NCBI GenBank assembly: GCA_018825965.1
Contig: JAHKAA010000012.1
Coordinates: 1 to 41,189, forward strand
Source of the DNA: Gammaproteobacteria bacterium
GTDB lineage: Bacteria; Pseudomonadota; Gammaproteobacteria; Enterobacterales; Alteromonadaceae
Direction of reading: 5' to 3'
DNA length: 41,189 nucleotides
Positions 27,748-35,481 of the stretch are shown piece by piece. The notes beneath the pieces are model-generated. The model made no database searches. It was given only the letters and a program-made list of their open reading frames with translations, and was not told where the DNA came from. Each line of letters opens with the position of its first letter. Within the stretch, counting starts at the first letter, position 1. A program made the translations under genes and the position numbers.

Positions 27748-28653
27748 ATGCACGCTACTCTTCAAACAACGGTCGCATTTATTGGTTTAGGCAATATGGG
27801 CGGCCCAATGGCCAGCAACTTGCTAAAAGCAGGCTTTCAGGTTCAGGCTTTTGATTTGTCCGAAACTGCGTTAGAGCAATTAGCTTTAGAAGGTGCCAAA
27901 GCCTGTACTTCGGCAGCAGAAGCTGCAACAGGGGCAGATTTTGTGATCTCTATGCTGCCTGCCGGTAAACATGTGGCTATGGTGTACACAGGCGAAAATG
28001 GCATAGCTTCAGTGATTGGCAAAGATGCCTTAGTCATTGATTGTTCTACTATTGACGCCACCACAGCCCGCAAAGTCGGCTCTGAACTGGCAGAACAGGG
28101 CATCGCCTTTATCGATGCGCCAGTCTCTGGCGGTGTGGGTGGTGCTAAAGCCGGCACTCTGACTTTTATAGTAGGTGGTTCAGAGCAGAACTTTAACCGC
28201 GCCGAACCTGTGCTCTCTGTGATGGGGAAGAACCTTTTTCATGCCGGCGATGTAGGGGCTGGCCAGGTGGCGAAAATTTGCAACAATATGCTGTTGTCTA
28301 TTCTCATGGTGGGCACCAGTGAAGCGCTGCAAATGGGCATAGACAATGGTCTGGATCCGAAGGTTTTATCCGATATTATGCTGAAAAGCTCTGGCCGCAA
28401 CTGGACGTTAGAGCTGTATAACCCGTGCCCTGATGTGATGCCAAATGTACCTTCAAGCAATGCGTATCAGGGTGGTTTTATGGTGGATCTAATGGCAAAA
28501 GATTTGTCGCTTGCCACAGAAACTGCATTGTCGAGCCAGTCCAGTACACCCATGGGTACTTTGGCCCGTAGCCTTTATGTGGCGCATCAGCGTCAAGGCC
28601 ATGGCAAAGAAGATTTCTCAGGTATTTTTCAGATGTTTGCCAAAAAGAACTAA
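27748..28653 (+). CDS. mmsB: 3-hydroxyisobutyrate dehydrogenase
   Basis: A 301-residue NAD-dependent dehydrogenase that oxidises 3-hydroxyisobutyrate to methylmalonate semialdehyde, the substrate of MmsA. The Rossmann motif GLGNMGGPMASNL is at 13-25, the substrate motif DAPVSGGVGGAKAGT at 123-137, and the catalytic Lys176 in GQVAKICNNM. DLMAKDLSLA near the C-terminus is a family signature. GGAG lies eight bases before the ATG and overlaps the end of the preceding gene, indicating coupled translation. Confidence 0.96.
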   Translation: MHATLQTTVAFIGLGNMGGPMASNLLKAGFQVQAFDLSETALEQLALEGAKACTSAAEAATGADFVISMLPAGKHVAMVYTGENGIASVIGKDALVIDCSTIDATTARKVGSELAEQGIAFIDAPVSGGVGGAKAGTLTFIVGGSEQNFNRAEPVLSVMGKNLFHAGDVGAGQVAKICNNMLLSILMVGTSEALQMGIDNGLDPKVLSDIMLKSSGRNWTLELYNPCPDVMPNVPSSNAYQGGFMVDLMAKDLSLATETALSSQSSTPMGTLARSLYVAHQRQGHGKEDFSGIFQMFAKKN

Positions 28654-28692
28654 GACTTTTGGTATCAGCTGGTTTTAGCAGGTAAAAAGATA

Positions 28693-29454
28693 ATGAATTT
28701 AAAAGACAAAACAATAGTAGTGACAGGCGGAGCTCAGGGCCTGGGTTTAGAAATGGCTCGTATGGTAGCCGCACAAGGCGCGCATCTGGCTTTGCTGGAT
28801 ATGAACGCAGAGCAACTGGCCTCAGCGAAAGAAGAATTATCAGCGACAGGCGTCACAGTTCATACTTATGTTTGTAATGTGGCCAATGAAGAAAGTGTTG
28901 AGACTACCTTTGCCGCTATTGCTGCGGATTTTGGTGCTATCGATGGCCTGATCAACAACGCTGGTATTTTGCGTGATGGTTTATTGCTGAAATTTAAAGA
29001 CGGCGAATTGGTCAGCAAAATGTCGCATCAACAGTTTCAGTCTGTCATTGATGTGAATTTAACTGGCGTATTTTTATGTGGCCGTGAAGCTGCTGCTTTG
29101 ATGGTGAAATCAGGCCGTAAAGGCGTGATTATCAATATGTCGAGCGTAGCCCGTTCAGGCAATATGGGTCAAACCAACTATGCAGCCTCCAAAGCTGGTG
29201 TAGTGGCTATGACAGTGACCTGGGCGCGTGAGTTAGGCCGTTACGGTATCCGTGTCGGCGCTATAGCGCCTGGTGTGATCCGCACTGCGATGACAGATGC
29301 GATGAAACCAGAAGCCCGTGATCGTTTAGTGGCCATGAAGCCTGTGGGTCGTTTAGGCGAAGCCACAGAAATTGCCCATACTGCGAAGTATATTTTTGAA
29401 AATGACTTCTTTACCGGCCGTGTTGTTGAAGTGGACGGCGGTATTAGTATGTAA
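28693..29454 (+). CDS. ivdG: short-chain dehydrogenase, probable 3-hydroxy-2-methylbutyryl-CoA dehydrogenase
   Basis: A 253-residue SDR enzyme. The cofactor motif TGGAQGLG is at 11-18, NNAG at 88-91, and the catalytic triad is Ser150/151, Tyr163 and Lys167 (YAASK). It is often annotated as a 3-oxoacyl-ACP reductase. Its place at the end of a valine/isoleucine operon, in the order I remember for the Shewanella ivd operon, supports oxidation of 2-methyl-3-hydroxybutyryl-CoA in isoleucine breakdown instead. A perfect 13-bp hairpin follows immediately. The family is certain; the substrate is inferred. Confidence 0.85.
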   Translation: MNLKDKTIVVTGGAQGLGLEMARMVAAQGAHLALLDMNAEQLASAKEELSATGVTVHTYVCNVANEESVETTFAAIAADFGAIDGLINNAGILRDGLLLKFKDGELVSKMSHQQFQSVIDVNLTGVFLCGREAAALMVKSGRKGVIINMSSVARSGNMGQTNYAASKAGVVAMTVTWARELGRYGIRVGAIAPGVIRTAMTDAMKPEARDRLVAMKPVGRLGEATEIAHTAKYIFENDFFTGRVVEVDGGISM

Positions 29455-29457
29455 CTT

Positions 29458-29490
29458 TATAGAGGCAGAGTGATAAACTCTGCCTCTATA
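29458..29490 (+). terminator. operon-end hairpin
   Basis: A perfect 13-bp inverted repeat TATAGAGGCAGAG / CTCTGCCTCTATA with a 7-base loop, starting four bases past the SDR stop codon. No T tract follows, so it could stop the transcript with help or protect its 3' end. Confidence 0.7.
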
Positions 29491-29514
29491 CAATCTGGTT
29501 ACAGGACTTCACTA

Positions 29515-29931
29515 ATGAAACTTATTCTCCTGCCTTTGCTGCTTCTGGCCTCTGTTTTTACCTTTGCCCAGCAACTGGATACCCCAAATTACACAGTCGA
29601 AATTCAAGAGCTTTGTCCTGAAGGCGAAGTGCAATGTCAAAATGTGTTGTACAAAGGCACCTCTAAAATTTCTGGTGCCAGCATTGAGTTAAAAGGTTCT
29701 GCCTGGCACAGCCTTTGTGCTGATGGCGTGACGCCTTGCCGCTTTTTAGGTTACAAATTTAATAATGGCCGTATCCGTTATCTGGTGTTTGAGTCAGGGT
29801 TGTTACAAGTCATTGGCAGCTCTGGCAAAGTAGTGCTGGAAGAGCAGGGGCTTTGGGATTATCAGCAACAAGATAAAGCAACTTCAGATCTTCAGTCCCA
29901 AAGCACACCAGACACTAAAACAAAGGGGTAG
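29515..29931 (+). CDS. secreted hypothetical protein
   Basis: A 138-residue protein with a clear signal peptide (MKLILLPLLLLASVFTFAQQ, cleavage near residue 19). The mature part has four cysteines (in ELCPEGEVQCQN and LCADGVTPCR), spaced so that two disulfides are likely in the periplasm. It is rich in beta-type residues and ends in a polar tail. I do not recognise the family. The chosen ATG has AGGA eight bases upstream, while the earlier in-frame ATG lies inside the operon-end hairpin. It ends two bases before the GNAT gene, so the two are co-transcribed. Confidence 0.72.
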   Translation: MKLILLPLLLLASVFTFAQQLDTPNYTVEIQELCPEGEVQCQNVLYKGTSKISGASIELKGSAWHSLCADGVTPCRFLGYKFNNGRIRYLVFESGLLQVIGSSGKVVLEEQGLWDYQQQDKATSDLQSQSTPDTKTKG

Positions 29932-29933
29932 CT

Positions 29934-30461
29934 ATGAAACCGCTGGACGCTGGCCATTTAACTCTGCGCTTGCTGACGGAAGTCGACTGGCCTTTATTTC
30001 TTGAACTGCACCGCCATGAAGAGGTACTGCAGTATGTGGCAGACCCTTTAGCTGACGAACAAATCCGCCAGCGTTTTGAAGAACGATTAGAGCCATGGCA
30101 AGCCGGTGATTTGCATTGGTTTTGTTTAGTCGTTGTGGAAAAGCAAAGTGGCACTGCAGTTGGTGTTTGTGGTTTTCATGGATTGGATTTGGCGCCAGAT
30201 ACAAGGGTAATTGCTGAAGTTGGTTATCTGTTTTTGCCAGAGTTTTTTGGCAAAGGGTATGCGACTGTGGCGTTAAAAGCGACTTTGGATTATGGAACTA
30301 CCCTTGGCATACAACAGTGGCAGGCTGTGGTGACAGAAGGCAATATAGCTTCAGGCCGTGTTTTGGAAAAATGTGGTTTTAGTCTGATTGAGCGCCAGCA
30401 TAATGGTTATCAGATAGGCGATACATGCTTCGCAGATTTAATTTACAAAAAATTGGCTTAA
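29934..30461 (+). CDS. GNAT-family N-acetyltransferase (RimJ/RimL type)
   Basis: A 175-residue acetyltransferase using acetyl-CoA. The N-terminal LTLRLLTEVDWPLFLELHRHEEV, the middle strand GVCGFHGLD and the acetyl-CoA motif EVGYLFLPEFFGKGYATVAL are followed by GNIASGRVLEKCGF. This is the layout of RimJ/RimL-like enzymes that acetylate protein N-termini or small amines. The acceptor is unknown. GGGGTAG lies just before the ATG, overlapping the stop of the secreted protein gene. Confidence 0.9.
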   Translation: MKPLDAGHLTLRLLTEVDWPLFLELHRHEEVLQYVADPLADEQIRQRFEERLEPWQAGDLHWFCLVVVEKQSGTAVGVCGFHGLDLAPDTRVIAEVGYLFLPEFFGKGYATVALKATLDYGTTLGIQQWQAVVTEGNIASGRVLEKCGFSLIERQHNGYQIGDTCFADLIYKKLA

Positions 30462-30486
30462 AAACCGTGAATCAGGGAGTAATGGC

Positions 30487-31377
30487 GTGATCCCAGTTGA
30501 ATTTATTTTATTGTTGCTTAGCCCGATTTTTTTTATCTTTATAGCCTTTGAATGGCTTTATAGCGAAAAATGCGGCAAAGCTTTGTACCAGTGGCGTGAT
30601 ACAGCAGCTAATTTTGGCTTAGCCGCTTTGCATCAGGCCGGCGATTTTATGGCTTTGCTGGTGCTGTTGCCACTGATGTTATGGTTGTCGCAATTTGCGT
30701 TGTTTTCTATTGAATTTTCGGCGCTGAATTTGTTTTTAGTTTTTATCGCGCAGGATTTTTTGTATTACTGGTTTCACCGCTGCTCGCACAGAGTACGCTG
30801 GTTATGGGCCTCTCATGTAGCGCATCACAGCTCACGTTTAATGAATTTCAGTACGGCTTTTCGTCAATCCTTAACTTATCCAATTTCCGGTATGTGGTTA
30901 TTCTGGTTACCGCTGGTGCTGCTGGGGTTTGAAGTGCAACTGGTGCTGGCCGTTGTTGCAATTAACTTAGCTTTTCAGTTTTTTGTGCATACTCAATCCG
31001 GTAAACACTGGGGCATTTTGGGCTGGGTGCTGAATACTCCGGCCTGGCATAGAGTACATCACGCTTGTAACCCGCAGTATATAGACCGGAATTATGCCGG
31101 CGTTTTGGTGATTTGGGACAGACTCTTTGGTACTTTTGTGCCTGAAGAAGAAGCTTGTCGTTATGGCATTACCGACGATTTTCAGTCGAACAACCCCATT
31201 ACTATTACCTTTTATGAATGGCGAAAAATCACCTTGTTATGGCCACGGCTGCATGGCTGGCGTAATAAACTCAAACTCTTATTTGGCCCGCCGGAAGCTT
31301 TTGCTGAAGTCAGGCTGTCGGATGCCCCAGCACCAATCACTGATCCAACAACTGAGCAGCAGCATGCTAAACACTAA
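30487..31377 (+). CDS. sterol desaturase / fatty acid hydroxylase family membrane protein
   Basis: A 296-residue integral membrane di-iron oxygenase. There are hydrophobic helices near 1-20, 47-75, 80-95 and 135-165. The histidine clusters HRCSHRVRWLWASHVAHHSS and HRVHHACN match the HxxxH, HxxHH and HxxHH metal ligands of the family. Possible roles are hydroxylation or desaturation of lipids; the true substrate is not shown. The start is GTG, with GGGAG eight bases upstream. Its last 14 bases overlap the start of the deacetylase gene in another frame, so the two genes form a translationally coupled pair. Confidence 0.9.
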   Translation: MIPVEFILLLLSPIFFIFIAFEWLYSEKCGKALYQWRDTAANFGLAALHQAGDFMALLVLLPLMLWLSQFALFSIEFSALNLFLVFIAQDFLYYWFHRCSHRVRWLWASHVAHHSSRLMNFSTAFRQSLTYPISGMWLFWLPLVLLGFEVQLVLAVVAINLAFQFFVHTQSGKHWGILGWVLNTPAWHRVHHACNPQYIDRNYAGVLVIWDRLFGTFVPEEEACRYGITDDFQSNNPITITFYEWRKITLLWPRLHGWRNKLKLLFGPPEAFAEVRLSDAPAPITDPTTEQQHAKH

Positions 31378-32077
31378 GCTGTGGCTGAAACTGGTTCTGC
31401 TGCTTTTGGTTAGCTTGATCAGCCTTTGGCAGCTCTCATCAAGCAGGCAATTTCAGCTGTTTGGTGAGCTTGTTCATAAGGTGGACACAAAACAAAAACT
31501 GGTGGCTTTAACTTTTGATGATGGCCCAACACCGCATTACAGTGCCGGTATTTTGCAGCTGTTAGCGTTGTATCAGGTGAAAGCGACCTTTTTTGTCACA
31601 GGCGCAGAAACCCAGCGTTATATGACTCAGGCCAAACAAATAGTGGCTGCGGGTCATCAGCTTGGCAATCATAGCTGGTTTCATAACCGCATGCTGTTGA
31701 TGTCGTTGGAGGACATCAGCCGCGAAATTGAAGGGACGGATCATCAAATCCGCGAGGCCGGTTATCAGGGCGACATTTTATTCAGGCCACCTTATGGCAA
31801 AAAACTGCTGATCTTGCCCTGGTATCTGGCACAGACCAACAGAACCACAGTGATGTGGGATCTGGAGCCTGAAAGTTATAGCGATATAGCAAAGGATCCG
31901 CAAGCCATTGCCAGTTATGTACTGGAGAATGTTCAGCCTGGTTCCATTGTTTTACTGCATCTTATGTACAAAAGCCGCGAGGCATCCCGCGAAGCTTTGC
32001 CACTGATCATCAAAGGATTAAAAGCAAAAGGTTATCGTATGGTTACAGTGTCGCAGTTGCGCGCTGCTCAAAAATAG
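31364..32077 (+). CDS. NodB-family polysaccharide deacetylase
   Basis: A 237-residue deacetylase anchored by an N-terminal helix (about 7-22), with the catalytic part in the periplasm. ALTFDDGPTPHYS carries the catalytic and metal-binding Asp pair, HQLGNHSWFH the metal-binding histidines, FRPPYGKK the groove arginine and IVLLH the last histidine. It should remove acetyl groups from N-acetylated sugars of peptidoglycan or another polymer. A longer open frame upstream lies inside the preceding gene in another frame; the MLNTKLW start fits the membrane anchor. It overlaps the desaturase gene by 14 bases. Confidence 0.88.
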   Translation: MLNTKLWLKLVLLLLVSLISLWQLSSSRQFQLFGELVHKVDTKQKLVALTFDDGPTPHYSAGILQLLALYQVKATFFVTGAETQRYMTQAKQIVAAGHQLGNHSWFHNRMLLMSLEDISREIEGTDHQIREAGYQGDILFRPPYGKKLLILPWYLAQTNRTTVMWDLEPESYSDIAKDPQAIASYVLENVQPGSIVLLHLMYKSREASREALPLIIKGLKAKGYRMVTVSQLRAAQK

Positions 32078-32122
32078 GCCAGATTAGGAACTGAATTTTG
32101 TTGGCTTAAAAGGATGCTTCGT

Positions 32123-32473
32123 ATGATGTATCAAGGTAGTTGTCATTGTGGTGCTGTGGCTTATCAGGTGGACGCTGATATCAGCTCTGCTTTAAGTTGT
32201 AACTGTTCAATTTGCAGCAGAAAAGGCTATTTGTTGGCTTTTGTACCTGGCTCTAGCCTGACCATGTTAAAAACTGATGTGCCCTTAAGTAGTTACACCT
32301 TTAACACTCATAAAATCAAACATCAGTTTTGCCCTGTTTGTGGTTGTGCGCCTTTTGGCCTGGGTGTGGATCCAGAAGGCAATGAAGTCGCAGCTATAAA
32401 TGTACGCTGTTTACAGGAAATCGATTTGGATGCGTTAGAGATCCATAAATACGACGGTAAGCAAAGCCAGTAG
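32123..32473 (+). CDS. GFA-fold zinc protein (CENP-V/GFA domain)
   Basis: A 116-residue protein of the GFA family, named for glutathione-dependent formaldehyde-activating enzymes, although few members have that activity shown. Zinc-binding motifs are GSCHCGAV (about 5-12), CNCSICSRKG (about 28-37) and FCPVCGCAPF (about 71-80). I choose the ATG pair at 32123/32126 because AAAAGG lies nine bases upstream; the ATG at 32114 directly abuts that site. It is followed by the 50-bp repeats. A second GFA gene lies 2.5 kb downstream. Confidence 0.87.
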   Translation: MMYQGSCHCGAVAYQVDADISSALSCNCSICSRKGYLLAFVPGSSLTMLKTDVPLSSYTFNTHKIKHQFCPVCGCAPFGLGVDPEGNEVAAINVRCLQEIDLDALEIHKYDGKQSQ

Positions 32474-32592
32474 GGGCGCGGGTTTATCCCCGCCCGTCTT
32501 GTGATACCGCGGTGTCAATGCAGGGGCGCGGGTTTACCCCCGCCCGTCTTGTGTTACCGCTGTGTCAATGCAAGGGCGCGGGTTTGTTCCGG
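32471..32592. repeat. 50-bp tandem repeat, 2.4 copies
   Basis: Copies begin at 32471, 32521 and 32571, exactly 50 bases apart. Each starts with the hairpin-forming GGGGCGCGGGTTT...CCCCGCCC and continues GTCTTGTG.TACCGC.GTGTCAATGCA. The first two differ at about five positions. The third runs for about 15 bases, then diverges (GTTCCGGTCC). It is located between the GFA gene stop and the YjdM gene end, so it sits between convergent genes. It has the look of a REP-like element and may also serve as a bidirectional terminator. Confidence 0.85.
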
Positions 32593-32604
32593 TCCTTGTT
32601 CAAA

Positions 32605-32946
32605 TCACTGCTTTTTAACAAACTCAGACTTTAGCTTCATAGCGCCAAAACCATCAATTTTGCAGTCGATATCGTGATCACCTTCCACTAAACGAATGCC
32701 TTTCACCTTAGTACCAATTTTAACCACCAAAGAGGAGCCTTTGACTTTTAAGTCTTTGATCACAGTGACAGTGTCACCATCCTGCAACAGATTACCTGCT
32801 GAATCACGGATGACTTTTTCGCCTTCTTCTGCATCAGCAGTGGCCGTTGTCGACCATTCATGGCCACATTCAGGGCAAATAAACAGACTATTGTCTTCGT
32901 AGGTATAGGCAGAGTTGCATTGTGGGCAGGCAGGGAATTGGCTCAT
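32605..32946 (-). CDS. yjdM: zinc-ribbon protein YjdM (PhnA family)
   Basis: A 113-residue protein very close to E. coli YjdM, formerly called PhnA. An N-terminal zinc ribbon, [13 protein letters not shown] with [10 protein letters not shown], leads into the PhnA domain [22 protein letters not shown], and [24 protein letters not shown] ends the protein. Despite the old name it is not known to act in phosphonate breakdown, and no phn genes are near. AGGA precedes the ATG. It faces the tandem repeat element downstream. Confidence 0.94.
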   Translation of the reverse strand: MSQFPACPQCNSAYTYEDNSLFICPECGHEWSTTATADAEEGEKVIRDSAGNLLQDGDTVTVIKDLKVKGSSLVVKIGTKVKGIRLVEGDHDIDCKIDGFGAMKLKSEFVKKQ

Positions 32947-33023
32947 GACGGGTCCTGATTTAATTCGGTACAGCTTTAAAAGGGCGCGTAGTGTAGCCGA
33001 AAGGCCCTACTTTTTACAGGGCT

Positions 33024-33497
33024 TTACAGCAATAAATCGGCTTCAATAGGCCGCCACAGAGCGCAGCTTTGTTGCAGCGACTGAGCCGTTAGCCCAGGCA
33101 CGCTGTACACCACTGTATCAACCCCATGTTGTTTGTAGACTGCCTGTAACAGCAAATCAAAATCACCGTCACCGGATAACAAGACAACAGTGTCCACTTC
33201 GGCCGCTAAGGTCAGAACATCAATGGTAATACCCACATCCCAGTCGCCTTTGGCTGAGCCGTCGGCACGCTGGATAAAAGGCTTTAGTTTTACTTCAAAG
33301 CCAATATGACGCAAAGCGTCCTGAAATTTAATTTGCTGATCGTCTTTTTTATCAATGGCATAGGCATAGGCATAACTGATGTCACCCCGAAGCTGCAATT
33401 GTTGCCAGAGCTTACGGTAGTTAAAAGAGCGGCCATAAGCCTGCTTCGTGGTGTAGTAGATGTTTTGTACATCGACAAAAACAGCGATCTTAGTCAT
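33024..33497 (-). CDS. LabA-like NYN-domain protein (putative nuclease)
   Basis: A 157-residue PIN-like protein of the NYN/DUF88 family. IAVFVDVQNIYY near the start carries the first acidic residue, GDWDVGITIDVLTLA the second and VVLLSGDGDFDLLLQAV the third. These form the metal-binding acidic centre common to PIN/NYN RNases. RNA cleavage is a family-based expectation; no target is known. I start at the ATG; an in-frame TTG would add seven residues. It is divergent from yehS. Confidence 0.88.
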   Translation of the reverse strand: MTKIAVFVDVQNIYYTTKQAYGRSFNYRKLWQQLQLRGDISYAYAYAIDKKDDQQIKFQDALRHIGFEVKLKPFIQRADGSAKGDWDVGITIDVLTLAAEVDTVVLLSGDGDFDLLLQAVYKQHGVDTVVYSVPGLTAQSLQQSCALWRPIEADLLL

Positions 33498-33633
33498 AAA
33501 AAACAGAATCCAAAACAAGATGAACTGGACTATACCATGGCATCTGTTTGAAACCGCGAAAGAAAATCAGCAAGCATGGCTTTGTGTCTGTTAAAATGTC
33601 AGCAACTTGACAGGAGCGCTTTGCGAATTTTTT

Positions 33634-34104
33634 ATGAATAACAACGATGTTTTACGCCGTTTACGTTACGCCTTTGATTTTGGCGATCAACAAATGATGA
33701 ATTTATTTAGCCATGCTGGCTTAACGGTAAGCCGTGCCCAGGTCAGTGACTGGCTGAAAAAAGATGAAGATGAAGCTTTTCAGGCCTGTGATGATGTCAC
33801 TTTAGCTAATTTTTTAAATGGTCTGATCATCGAAAAACGGGGTCGTAAAGACGGTGAACAACCAGTGCCGGAAAGCCGTTTAAATAACAATATTATTTTC
33901 CGTAAGTTAAAAATTGCGCTGGATTTAAAAGACGACGACATAGTGCAAATGATGACGGATATTGGCTTTCGCATCAGTAAACCCGAATTAAGTGCGTTTT
34001 TCCGTCGGGCTGATCATCATCATTTCCGTCAGTGTCAGGATCAAATTCTGCGTAACTTTATTAAAGCTGTGCAGATCAAATACCGCGAAAGCTCAGAAGA
34101 CTAA
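33634..34104 (+). CDS. yehS: DUF1456 protein YehS
   Basis: A 156-residue conserved protein of unknown function, matching E. coli YehS from end to end as I recall it. It is made of two similar halves: NNDVLRRLRYAFDFGDQQMM... with a KKDEDEAFQACDDVTLANFLNGLI block, and NNNIIFRKLKIALDLKDDDIV... with DHHHFRQCQDQILRNFIKAV. Each half ends in a basic linker. The start MNNNDV agrees with the family. No strong ribosome site is near; AGGAG is 17 bases upstream. Confidence 0.92.
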   Translation: MNNNDVLRRLRYAFDFGDQQMMNLFSHAGLTVSRAQVSDWLKKDEDEAFQACDDVTLANFLNGLIIEKRGRKDGEQPVPESRLNNNIIFRKLKIALDLKDDDIVQMMTDIGFRISKPELSAFFRRADHHHFRQCQDQILRNFIKAVQIKYRESSED

Positions 34105-34130
34105 AGGTAAAAGCTCACAGGGGCAAACGC

Positions 34131-34925
34131 ATGGAAGCGCAGCTGTATTTTTTTAAAGTCTTTACCGGCCATCCAAAAAGCGGTAACCCCGCGGCTTGCG
34201 CTTTATTAAGTTGTTGGCCTGATCCTGCTGTGTTACAGGCTATTGCATCCGAAGCCGAACAGGTGGTGACAGCTTTTATAGTGCCCATTGCTGATGCTCC
34301 TTATCAATACCAGATCCGCTGGTTCTCTTGCTCGCAGGAAATCAACTTATGTGGTCATGGCACTTTGGCGGCAGCTGCTTTGGTGCGAGAGCTTAAAGGT
34401 GAGGGCTGTTATCAGTTTTTAAGCCAGTATGGTGAATTAGAAGTAACAGCCAGTTTTGCTGCGTTGCAGATGGTGTTGCCGCAGTGGTTTGCTTGCACTG
34501 AAACACCAACTGAATTACCTCCGGCTTTGTTGGCTTGTCAGAGCATCGATTATTTTCAGACCCGCGATTTAGTGCTGGTGCTTGCCGACGAGCATGCAGT
34601 CCGGCAATTTCAACCCGATTTCTTTTTGATACAACAATTAGAACAACACGCTTTGATTGTTACCGCCTTCAGCTCACCAGACAGCTATGTTTTACGTTAT
34701 TTCGCCCCCCGCATTGGGATCAACGAAGATATAGCCACAGGCTCTGCTCAATGTTCACTGGCACCTTACTGGTTTAAAAAAACCGGTCATACAGAGTTTA
34801 AAGTGCGGCAACTTTCGCGGATTGACGCCAGTTTTTCGGTCGTGATCAACACTCAACAGCTGCTTTTACAGACTCAGGCAGTGAATTTACCGCATCTGAC
34901 CCGGCCTGTTGCAACAATTGCTTAA
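34131..34925 (+). CDS. PhzF-family isomerase-like protein
   Basis: A 264-residue protein of the PhzF fold (two similar alpha/beta halves, like diaminopimelate epimerase). YFFKVFTGHPKSGNPAA starts the protein, INLCGHGTLAAAALVREL is the conserved first-half motif, and NEDIATGSAQCSLAPYWF is the second-half motif. The glutamate that follows 'NLS' in PhzF (Glu45, in SETTFV) is replaced: here the stretch reads EQVVTAFI, with Val46 at that place. No other phenazine genes are near, so a phenazine role is unlikely. It is likely a member of the large uncharacterised branch. It follows yehS by 26 bases. Confidence 0.88.
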   Translation: MEAQLYFFKVFTGHPKSGNPAACALLSCWPDPAVLQAIASEAEQVVTAFIVPIADAPYQYQIRWFSCSQEINLCGHGTLAAAALVRELKGEGCYQFLSQYGELEVTASFAALQMVLPQWFACTETPTELPPALLACQSIDYFQTRDLVLVLADEHAVRQFQPDFFLIQQLEQHALIVTAFSSPDSYVLRYFAPRIGINEDIATGSAQCSLAPYWFKKTGHTEFKVRQLSRIDASFSVVINTQQLLLQTQAVNLPHLTRPVATIA

Positions 34926-34984
34926 CAGCTAAAACAAAATCCAGTAGGCTGAACCTCTGTATGGTATCCAACGGGTGGTGGTGT

Positions 34985-35431
34985 ATGTCAGAGTCCTCTT
35001 CAGTAGCTCAACCTTCATTACAAGAAGTTCATGGTCAGTGTTTATGTGGCAAGGTAAAAATTCAGGCAGGGGCTGTAGCTTTGCTGGCCGGAGTTTGCCA
35101 TTGTCAGTATTGCCAGAAGTGGGGTGGCGGGCCGCTTTTTACTCTGGATGCCGGCACAGAGGTAAAACTGGATGGAGCTTGTTTTATTTCCACTTTTAAT
35201 TCTTCAGACTGGGCAGAGCGGGGTTTTTGCAATAACTGTGGCACTCATTTGTTTTACCGGCTGAAACAAAATGGTCAGTATTTTATTCCTGTGGGTTTAT
35301 TGGACCAGCTGACTAAAGTGGTGCTCGATCATCAGATTTTTATTGAGCAAAAACCAGACTGGTACTGTTTGGCCAATAAAACCACAGAACTGACCGGAGC
35401 TGAAGTGTTCGCTGCCTTTAGTTCAACTTAA
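34985..35431 (+). CDS. GFA-fold zinc protein, second copy
   Basis: A 148-residue GFA-family protein. The zinc-binding motifs are GQCLCGKV, CHCQYCQKWGGG and FCNNCGTHLFYRL, in the family order. It is more divergent from the first GFA protein in this window (32123) than a recent duplicate would be. I prefer the ATG at 34985, preceded by GGTGGT; an in-frame ATG at 34961 would add eight residues. It ends at a clear terminator. Confidence 0.86.
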   Translation: MSESSSVAQPSLQEVHGQCLCGKVKIQAGAVALLAGVCHCQYCQKWGGGPLFTLDAGTEVKLDGACFISTFNSSDWAERGFCNNCGTHLFYRLKQNGQYFIPVGLLDQLTKVVLDHQIFIEQKPDWYCLANKTTELTGAEVFAAFSST

Positions 35432-35450
35432 AGCTTTGCTCTAACCAGGA

Positions 35451-35475
35451 GCACTGATCGTCAGTGCAATTTTTT
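35451..35475 (+). terminator. terminator after second GFA gene
   Basis: A perfect 7-bp stem GCACTGA / TCAGTGC with a TCG loop, followed by AATTTTTTAT. It lies 20 bases past the GFA stop codon and is a textbook intrinsic terminator. Confidence 0.88.
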
Positions 35476-35481
35476 ATAGTG

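Noticed and set aside
31127..31363. Longer N-terminus for the NodB-like deacetylase
   Set aside because: This part is the shadow of the desaturase gene in another frame. The membrane anchor starts at 31364.
32471..32592. Possible CRISPR array
   Set aside because: Copies are head-to-tail 50-bp units with no variable spacer, and there are no cas genes nearby.
32605..32946. Phosphonate utilisation locus
   Set aside because: The PhnA/YjdM name is historical, and no phn genes are present.
34131..34925. Phenazine biosynthesis cluster
   Set aside because: Only a PhzF-fold protein is present, without other phz genes, and it lacks the usual catalytic glutamate.
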